A stretch of DNA of 64,000 bases, taken from contig BSBN01001751.1 in NCBI GenBank assembly GCA_027924645.1, forward strand, positions 310,001 through 374,000, in the 5' to 3' direction. The translations under genes were made by a program, and so were the position numbers. Below, one piece after another: positions 56,611 to 64,000 of the stretch. How positions within the stretch are numbered: the first letter of the stretch is position 1; each line of letters starts with the position of its first letter. The notes beneath the pieces were generated by a model. It searched no databases, was not told where the DNA came from, and saw nothing but the letters and a program-made list of their open reading frames with translations. Source of the DNA: Cunninghamia lanceolata. Its lineage: Eukaryota; Streptophyta; Pinopsida; Cupressales; Cupressaceae.

Positions 56611-56877
56611 TGTAGAAGTTGTGAAACCAACCTCACAAGACCCAGTGAACACCTATACAAAACCTAAGAAACCTTCCACAAGAGAAAAAAGCAAAGAGAG
56701 CAATTTGCACAAAAAAGGATGCAATTAATAAAATGGATTTATGAATTACATGTGAGAACTTGATTTTATATTTTCAAGATAAAGAGAACCCCTAATATGA
56801 ATTAAGAATAACCTAAGACTAAAATTAGCCCTAAGTAAACTTAATAAAGTGTAATTAAATATTTAATTACACCAACA
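56611..56877 (-). repeat. Right LTR of the composite
   Basis: This LTR is 267 bp, TGTAGAAG to CACCAACA, nearly the same as the left LTR. Gypsy-F sequence resumes at 56878. Confidence 0.88.
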
Positions 56878-57640
56878 ACTTCCACCTATTAGACCTCTCA
56901 ATCCTAGCTCTGGATGTAATCATCCTCCTTTGATGCGAAATATTTTTGTCAATTCCACTGCTCTTTTGGCCACAACACTGAAAGAAGCATGTGTTTTAAA
57001 CATGAAGTTCAAGACCTCATCGACTCCAATGTCATCCAAGTTGTGGGTGTTAATGATAAAGAGAATAAATCAATCGTAGCTCCTAATCAAAACCTTCAGA
57101 TATATACTTATCCTCTACCTCATCATGAATATATTGCAATGAACATATCTCTTGACAAAGATTATGATGAAGACGTTTGCATGGTGGATGCTCACCCTTG
57201 TAAAGAGCAAGTGAATGTGGAACCTACGATATCTTTTACTCCAAATGATGCTACTATCAAAGCTCCTGATGGACCTCTTTATATTACCATTTGAATCAAT
57301 GATAAACCTATTCAAGGTGCTATGATAGATCATATATGCATGGTGAATGTAGTAACTGAAGCATTTCTCTACATGCATGGTTTGCACCGAGATACATATT
57401 AGGTATCAGAGGTGGCTATTAGAGCACTCGATGGATCTATCCATCCAACCCCTGGTGCTTTAACTCTTGAAGTTAAATTAGGGCCAAGAGCTTTGGATGT
57501 TCATTTTGTAATCATTCCTACATTAAATATATTTCATGTGAAGCTAGGTTATCCATGGCTTTGCTCCATGAAAGTTATCCCCTCTATGTATCATAAGTTT
57601 TTGAAGTTTCCATTTGAAGGATGAGTACATGATGTACATC
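56878..57640 (+). pseudogene. Gypsy-F retropepsin-like protease region
   Basis: It resumes the frame interrupted near 44133. MCFKHEVQDLIDSNVIQVVG starts at 56989. YITI is followed by a stop, then the active-site position reads IDHICMVNVV. GALTLEVKLGPRALDV and FHVKLGYPWLCSMKVIPS follow. It matches gypsy-C 23559-24170 throughout. Confidence 0.82.
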
Positions 57641-58994
57641 ATAGTCAGTATTGATCTATTGCTCGAAATTGACTCTTTTCACTTGACTACTTCTGGCCAC
57701 AAGCAATAGGAGTCACTCAAGAGAGAGAGAGAGATAGATAAATTATTCTTCTTACCATATCAAAAATTTAAAGCACAGAAGATAGTTGAATTATCACTTA
57801 GTAATATTCCTCCTTGTGATGTTCTTAAACCTCCTCGATATTATGAGGCTCTAGCTATAATTCCTCCTATCCCATAGGTAGTGAATGAGGCTAGGCGCGA
57901 ATTGAAGGTTCTTCCCTATCCCCGAGTGTCTGGTATATATGCTGAGGTTCCCCCTCCACCATCCCTTCAAGGACAATGGGGCAACCTTCATGCACAAAAT
58001 AGACCTTGTCGCAACTGCAATATAACTTTTGTCCCACCTGCCTCTAAGGAGACTGGTGATGGTCAATCAATTGCGTGAGTTTTATTTCCTAAGGTTTCTC
58101 AACCGCTTGAGGATGCCCCTATACTTCTGCCTATTTCACAACTTGAGAAGGAAGAGCATCTTGCATTGAGGAACCCTCCCTTCATGATCTCCCATCCTTC
58201 AGTGGTTCCTCATATTTCTTCTAATGTTCCTAAAACAAAGGAAGAAAAGGAACCCATGTTGGAAGATACTATGGTTCCCCTTAAGAACATCACAAATAAA
58301 ACTAAACAAAATAAGATTGCAAGAGAAAGAAGAAGCTTTGAAAGCTACTATGGAGCCTATTGTACTACATTTTGATAGCAATTCTAAAGACAATATAGGT
58401 ATGGCTATTGTACCTTATACCTCTCATGCTATAGTTTCTCTTGCATCTTATCCTCCATTGTAAATAGATAAGGAACTATATTGGGAGGAGGATGACTTGC
58501 TTTAGGTTGACTCGTATGAGAGGTACCTTGTTTTCTATGTTAGGTATGTATGTGACTATGTCTCCCCCATGATGTGCTGCTTGAGGCTTTATTTGTGTTT
58601 CTTATAGTTTCAAGCTTCTTGGTAGTCCACAAGCTCAGTTTCTCTATGGTAGCATGATATATAGTGTTTCTGATGACTGAATGTTCCTAGAGCTCATAAT
58701 TGAAGGTGTGCAACATAGAATCTTTGACGTACGGAGGTAAAGGAATGTTTGGCGATGTTGTATGAGTCATGAAGACTCATCTAGAAAAGTTTCATGAAGA
58801 TCTACCTTGTTTCCAGTACCGCACAAGGTTTTCAAGCTGCTATGGCCATTGTGCTTCAAGTTTCTTATGTCTTTGTTTAAGGCTATCCTATTTTCAAATG
58901 AGTGGAGCATACGTAGTTTATTCCTTAATGATTGATGTGAAGAATGTTTAAACCTAGTTTAGCAAGTTTTGGTGTCCGCAAGGCATGGGTTCTC
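57641..58994 (+). pseudogene. Gypsy-F post-protease region
   Basis: Broken frames carry SLQGQWGNLH and CNITFVPPAS blocks and then Lys/Glu-rich sequence (58160-58380). The first part matches gypsy-C 24171-24740. From about 58500 on I recognise nothing. No reverse transcriptase is reached before copia-4 begins. Confidence 0.6.
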
Positions 58995-59825
58995 TGTTGG
59001 TGCAATGTGTGGTCTTATTTAGGACCTATCTTCTACATGTTTCATATTGTGTATTGTTTGGCTGACTTGTAAATGTATTTTTCATATTGTAATTGGCTAA
59101 CAAACAATGTAATATCTTGTATAAATTGTAAATCAAGTTGAGTGAGGTTGTGTGTGGTTACAAATTGATTGATAAGGTTCACATGTAAATTAAGAAAGCA
59201 GAATGTATGCAGCTTGATGTGTGACTGAAGGAGAAAGAGAAGTTATTGATGTTGTCTTGATTCATCTTGAAGACATATTTGTGACAGTGGTCAAGCATAG
59301 AGTGTGCCTAACTGATCCAATCATTAGGAAAAAGTGTGAAGAGGCATAACTACAATCATCAAAGGTGAATTTTAATGTCAGTTTTCATACAGTAGAATGA
59401 TTGTCATTGCAATCTCTTGTAAGTGTGTTCTCTTTTTAGGGAGTAGTTGCTTCCTTATGAGTGACCCTAAAACAAATTTATCAGGGAGTTGTAGCTTCCT
59501 TGGAAGTGATCCTAAATCAAAGTTTTTAGGGAGTAGTTGCTTCCTTGGGTTGCATCCCAAAAACAAAGTTGTTATTTGTGCTTCATATATTGTGAGTTAA
59601 TCCTCACCATGATTTTTCCCTTCTTGGGTTTTCCACATATATCTAGTGTTATGTGTGGATGTGGATTGAGTTAATCTTTCATGATTATGATTATATTGTG
59701 ATGCATGCTTGTGTTAATACTATGATGCTTGAATGGTAATCTCCTTCATATAAGAGGAAATTGTAAAAGGGAAGATTGTTTAAGATACTGATTCACCCCC
59801 TCTCAATATCCTGGTGCGTTCAACA
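58995..59825 (+). repeat. 5' LTR of copia-4
   Basis: This LTR is 831 bp, TGTTGG to CAACA. It contains TTCACCCCCTCTCAATATCC near its end, as in other copia LTRs here. Confidence 0.85.
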
Positions 59826-59827
59826 AT

Positions 59828-59840
59828 TGGTATCAAAGCC
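59828..59840 (+). other. Primer-binding site of copia-4
   Basis: TGGTATCAAAGCC, initiator-Met type with one change, two bases after the LTR. Confidence 0.88.
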
Positions 59841-59885
59841 AAGTTCCTCTAAAGGAAGATTAACTGCTTGAGGAAGGTCGGGGAT

Positions 59886-60764
59886 GGCATGAAGTGGATC
59901 TAGAAAGATACCTAGGTTTGATGGAACCAATTATGTTTTTTGGAAGCTAAGGATGGAAGGCTATACAACTCTCTAGGGTGTGGTGTTTGGGAATCTGTCA
60001 AGACTGATTACAAAGTTCTTGCTACTATTCCTACAAATGTAGATGAAGTTAAGAAGTATGATAACCATGCCAAGGCAAAGTTTGCTATCATGAGTGGGTT
60101 AGCTGATTTAGAATTGTCAAAGGTAATGAGTTGTGGTTCTGCTAAAGAAGTTTGGGTTAAACTTGAAACCATTTATGAAGGAGATAAGAAAGTGAAGCAA
60201 GCCAATATGCAGATCTTCAAGAGCATATTTGAGAATCTAAAAATGTCAGAGGATGAAAACATTGTTGGATATATGCACTAGGTAAATGAAGTGGTCAATG
60301 GCATCATAGGTCTTGTTGGAGAAATAAAGGAAGATGAGATTGTAAAGAAGGTTCTGAGATCACTTCCCAAATCCTACAATCATAAGATATTTGCCATTGA
60401 GGAGAATCCATACTTGGATACATACACTATAGACCAATTGTTTGGTTCTATTACTGCCTTTGAGATGAGAGAGTTTGGTAGTGATGCTCCAAAGAAAGAA
60501 GTTGCTTTCAACGCTAGTATGAAGACAAAAGAAGTTGTTGATGAAGATGAGAGCTGTAATGAAGTTGAAACAAACTTTTTGAGAAGATTAAAGAAAGGTA
60601 CTAGCAAATACAAAGGTAAGTTACCCTTCAAATGTTTCAATTGTGGAAAGGTTGGTCATTTTGCTTCTAAATGTCCTTTTAAAGAATCAAGGGGTAACAA
60701 TAGAAGAGACAAGTTAAAGAGAAGTATGTACTCCATAGAAATAAATTATTCTTTAGAAGATTAG
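59886..60764 (+). pseudogene. copia-4 Gag with zinc knuckle
   Basis: The PRFDGTNYVFWKLRM start (about 59907) is in a different frame from the rest, with a shift near 59960. SGLADLELSKVMSCGSAKEVW, KILRSLP-type and FEMREFG blocks follow. The CCHC knuckle CFNCGKVGHFASKC is intact at about 60634-60675. One TAG at 60282 interrupts. The frame ends TAG at 60762. Confidence 0.88.
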
Positions 60765-61310
60765 GATCATGATGATTCAAATGATGAAACTCTTTTCATG
60801 GCCATGACTGTTGGTAACAAAAAGGATGATGCTAGAAAATGTGAGAAGAGTAATGCTTTGTATACAAATCAAAACAATGAAAGATCCATGGTTGTATGGA
60901 TTTCTTTTCATGCAAAATAAGAATCCAAGGCTTGGGTAATTGATAGTGCATGTTCAAATCATATGACTGGTGACAAAGGGAAGTTTATCAATCTTGAGAA
61001 GTGGGATGGTGGCAATGTCAAGTTTGGTGGTGATGAGTCAGCATAGATCTATGAAAAAGGTGCTATAACCATTGATGGGAAGAACAGGATTGAAGATGTT
61101 CTCTATGTCAAAGGACTAAAACATAATCTTCTTAGTGTCAGTCAGATGTGTAGAAAAGCATATAATCTTACCTTTTATGCCAAGGGTTGTGAAATCAGAA
61201 AGGCAGGTTCTGGAAAATTAGTTGCAGAAGATATCAAGACACATGGTGATATCTATCATCTAATGGAGGTAAATAGAAGAACATGTTTAATGGCTCAATC
61301 TAGTGAATGT
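60765..61310 (+). pseudogene. copia-4 aspartic protease
   Basis: The active site reads WVIDSACSNHMTGDKG, so the Gly of D-S-G has become Ala. ITIDGKNRIEDVLYVKGLKH and NLLSVSQMCRKAY follow. TAA/TAG codons near 60920 and 61045 interrupt. Confidence 0.85.
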
Positions 61311-61770
61311 TGGCTTTGACACAAAAGAATGGGTCACAACAACTTTGATAATATGGTAAAGATTAGTTCTACTCATGCAGTGAGAGACATGCCTAGGATA
61401 ATCAAGCCTAGAAATATAGTCTGCAAAGAATGTCAAATCGGAAAGAAAATAAAGACAAGTTTCAAAAGCAAGAAGTATTCCTCTTCATAGCCATTGGAGC
61501 TGATTCACACTGATCTATGTGGGCCTACAAGGGTGAAAAGTCAACAAGGTGAGAGGTATTTTATGTTGTTTCTTGATGATTACTCTAAAATGGCTTGGGT
61601 CACTTTCTTAAGAGAAAAATTAGATGCTCTTGATAAATTTAAAGTGTTCAAATCTTTGGTTGAAAATGAAGTAGATACTAAAATCAAATGCTTGAGGTCT
61701 GATAGAGGAGGAGAGTTTACTTTAAATGAATTTGAAAGATTCTGTGAATACCATGGTATTTTGAGACATC
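61311..61770 (+). pseudogene. copia-4 integrase, first part
   Basis: KRMGHNNFDNMVKISS and CKECQIGKK form the zinc-binding part. LELIHTDLCGPTRVKS, MLFLDDYSKMAWVTFL and SDRGGEF (about 61697) follow, with the first two catalytic Asp residues intact. The frame is open from 61494 to the junction. Confidence 0.9.
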
Positions 61771-62749
61771 TGTAAAAATATGAAGTATGTAAAGCACATA
61801 AGCAACAAAGTTAAAATTCACAAAGGAACCTTAGTTGTCTTGAAAGATATGAAGAATTAACTAAAAAAAATTAATCTCAAGTTTTTGTATGGTCAGGTCT
61901 TGACTGTGTTGGATTTGTCATCAGTTTGTTGTGAAGCTGTAATGTTAAAGGGGCCTTACTCAAACTAAAGTAATCTATGACTCACTGGACTTGTTCTATT
62001 TGTGCAAATAACTACAAATTACACTAAAATTAGTGATCCTTTTCATGTATTTACTATTTTACCACAAATCTTTGTATGAATTTTGATAAAACAAACTTTG
62101 CATCTTAGATTCATATGAAAATTGTAAAAGATCTTTACAATTCCTCATCCTTCATTCAAATATATGATAATTTCCTTTAGATTTATATGTGATTGCTAAT
62201 TATTTATGATTCTTATGAATATTTAGAAAAGCTATGATTAGAAAACTTAATCCTGTAGGAATTATTTCTCTATTACTCATGTATACAAAGATCAATCAAT
62301 TGTAATGTTTCAAAGGAGTAAATTCCATGTATGTTTATCCTGAGTAGTATCACGAATGCACATATAGAAATGCAATCATCAAAGGAAATACACTAAAGAA
62401 TACTTGAATCTAATGCACTATGGAATAGACGCAGCAAATAGATGTTTGCATTCATTAACATATGAAAAGTCTTTCAAATTTACAGTGTATTTGGACATCA
62501 AATTCTCTGAAAACATTAACAACTAATCAAAACTCACAGACATTTTTACAGATACAAGGAGAAACTAGACATTCCACATTATCCTCATTGTAGACACAGG
62601 TGCATTCCACTTGACATAAAATTCTGCTCAAAGTCTATTACTTCTCTTGCCTAAATGTTACATATGTCTTTCTCAAACTCTGTGTAGTTAAACTATTAGT
62701 AGTAGGGTTCTTTATATAGACTTGAATTCCCCCCTTTCTACGGTTACAA
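61771..62749 (-). repeat. Probable 3' LTR of element H
   Basis: The sequence starts TGTAA at the copia-4 break and reaches TTACA at 62745-62749, inverted ends bounding 979 bp. On the minus strand TCTATATAAA (62711-62720) is a TATA-like box and an AAAGGGGGGAATT run lies close by. No second LTR is visible, so this is an inference. Confidence 0.5.
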
Positions 62750-64000
62750 ATTCAATCTATGGTTCAAATTTAAACTGACAAGATCAACTGTGGGAATCAC
62801 TTCCCAACCACCCTTCAAAATATCTTTAGGAATATTCCTTTTGGCGCAAAGGATGCCATTAGGATCTTTCAAAATGCAGAATCTTCTTTGACTTTTCTCT
62901 TTGTTGACTTTGGCCACAACAACATAACAAAATATACAATAGCATATGCAAATGAAGATATAAAAGAAACAACCATTGCCACTGGTACCTTTCCTTCTCA
63001 CTCCTCTCCTATTTTCTTCAAGTACTCTATGTACTTAGATATCACTGCTGTCATAGAATTGAGATTATTCCTCTTACTCACTGTCCATGTATATTTCTGT
63101 AATTCAACTTTCTCTTTTAATGTCTTTACTTGTTCTTCCACTTCCTCTCTATGTTTCTGATATTTCCTTATCTGTGCATTTAATTCCATGATGGAATCAA
63201 TCATTTCAGTGCTCAAACATGTAGTAGGATTCTCTAAGCAGGGTAGATAAATATCTCTGAATTATTTAACTACCATAGCTACATCATAAACTGGTATCTC
63301 TTGGCATTCATGCCCAATAAACTTCTGCATTATTTTCATGTGATTCCTTATTACTTCATCAGCAATTTCCTCCATCTCCCAGGTATTCATAAGGCAACCC
63401 TCTAATATATTGTCTTCAAATTTCAGCCCCAATATGTATTGTGGCATATGACCTGCCACTTGAGAAGTTATTATTCCCTCACTTATTAGCTCTTCAACTC
63501 TTTCATTCATATTTTCAACTTGATTCAACTCCCTTTTGTACTCCTCCATTCTATATTGACAATGATGTGAAACAATATTGCAATCATTCTTCTCTGCAAG
63601 AGCCACCTTCTAGCTACTAATTACCTACTTTATTGTGTTTTCTCCCTTTTGAATAAATGTATTGAACCACTCTTCAAAAGCATTTGCTTCTACCTTTTTG
63701 TTTTCTAATTCAGTAACTTGATCTTTAGATAAAATAGCTAAGTTTGTAGGTATATTAGGCATCCCAACATTAGGATCAAATATTCCCGGTATGAACTGTT
63801 GCAATTGCACAATATGCCCCTTCAAATAATCAAACTTATCTTTATCCTTTTTCATCATTTCCATAGTTACTTTATTCATATATTCCCATTCAACAATGTG
63901 TTGTTCCCTAGTCACATGCCCAAGATCTATATTCAACAGTTGATAATCCTCAAGGGTCACTTTTCCCTTTGCCTTGTCCTTTTGTGGTATAGAAAGCTTT
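62744..64000 (-). pseudogene. Element H ORF, unknown coiled-coil protein with a possible membrane segment (runs off window)
   Basis: One minus-strand frame is open from the window edge to about 62998 apart from four stops (63625, 63610, about 63262, 62998). Content includes LEDYQLLNIDLGHVT, IPGIFDPNVGMPNIPT, a VENMNERVEEL block and a coiled coil (YQKHREEVEEQVKTLKEKVE). After a frame change near 63000 a hydrophobic stretch (about 62900-62960) and a conserved-looking tail (ILKGGWEVIPTVDLVSL) end in a stop exactly at the LTR start. I do not recognise the protein. Its layout recalls ORF-b of element Q, but I see no clear sequence match. Confidence 0.5.

Larger units (their letters stand above)
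44133..56877 (-). mobile_element. Three-LTR composite of small non-coding LTR elements (with element Q nested)
   Basis: Related LTRs lie at 44133-44384, 46538-46819 and 56611-56877. On the minus strand each internal region has the layout primer-binding site, leader, non-coding body and polypurine tract. The outer two LTRs are much more alike than either is to the middle one. After removing element Q, both internal regions are about 2.1-2.2 kb. No retroviral gene is visible, so these are TRIM/LARD-like elements that would depend on others. Confidence 0.75.
58995..61770 (+). mobile_element. Ty1/copia retrotransposon copia-4 (cut in integrase by element H)
   Basis: 5' LTR 58995-59825, primer-binding site, Gag, protease and the first two thirds of integrase. 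Sequence stops within the conserved block after FCEYHGILRHL at 61770. The remainder presumably lies beyond the window on the far side of element H. Confidence 0.88.

Noticed and set aside
5404..59840. tRNA-Met genes at the TGGTATCAGAGC matches
   Set aside because: Only the 12-13 bp 3'-end complement is present each time, always next to an LTR end, so these are primer-binding sites.

Overview
This window is a piece of a large, repeat-dominated land-plant nuclear genome. The evidence is plant-type Ty1/copia and Ty3/gypsy LTR retrotransposons stacked inside one another, primer-binding sites matching plant initiator-tRNA-Met, a decayed plant mobile domain (PMD/MAIN-like) sequence, and AT-rich non-coding DNA. 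A gymnosperm or another large-genome seed plant is plausible, but the sequence alone does not settle it. I see no intact host gene, no tRNA or rRNA gene and no bacterial feature. Nearly all coding sequence is broken retroelement sequence whose in-frame stops mostly look like C-to-T decay of CAG, CAA or CGA codons.

Left third (1-15841). A minus-strand copia element (copia-1, 1-6665, its 3' LTR cut by the window edge) sits inside a plus-strand copia of the same family (copia-2, 6666-13507, its 5' part off the left edge). Copia-2 also carries a 2464-bp insert (7319-9782) with TG..CA ends and a 5-bp target duplication. Copia-2 abuts a minus-strand PMD/MAIN-like relic (13508-14650). Upstream of that relic is a block dense in GGTGCC/GGCACC hairpins.

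Middle (15842-31609). A plus-strand gypsy (gypsy-C) has its LTR split by a young minus-strand non-autonomous gypsy that encodes only Gag and protease (16459-21727, LTRs nearly identical, TSD TTTCC). Gypsy-C gag and protease remnants follow. Next come an unresolved 3'-end fragment, a plus-strand gypsy of the same lineage as the gag-protease element (gypsy-E, 25531-29808) truncated in integrase, and a block of about ten hairpins centred on AGTTTAAACT (29931-30548).

Right half (31610-64000). A plus-strand gypsy (gypsy-F) is the scaffold. Its LTR is split by copia-3 (32267-41193). Copia-3 was in turn hit by a minus-strand gypsy (36377-41008), which carries a TIR element with unusual ends inside a 21-bp tandem repeat. 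The gypsy-F gag/protease region is split by a three-LTR composite of small non-coding LTR elements (44133-56877). That composite contains a complete 7.6-kb non-autonomous LTR element (element Q, 47472-55062, TSD ATTAG) with two unusual ORFs: a coiled-coil plus four-zinc-knuckle protein, and a protein of about 1050 codons that I do not recognise. Copia-4 (58995 onward) follows and is cut by element H, whose unknown coiled-coil ORF runs off the right edge.

The two most interesting signals are element Q, an apparently parasitic retroelement with non-canonical genes, and the repeated appearance of hairpin arrays: units with different arms around a shared palindromic core, in at least four places with four different cores.
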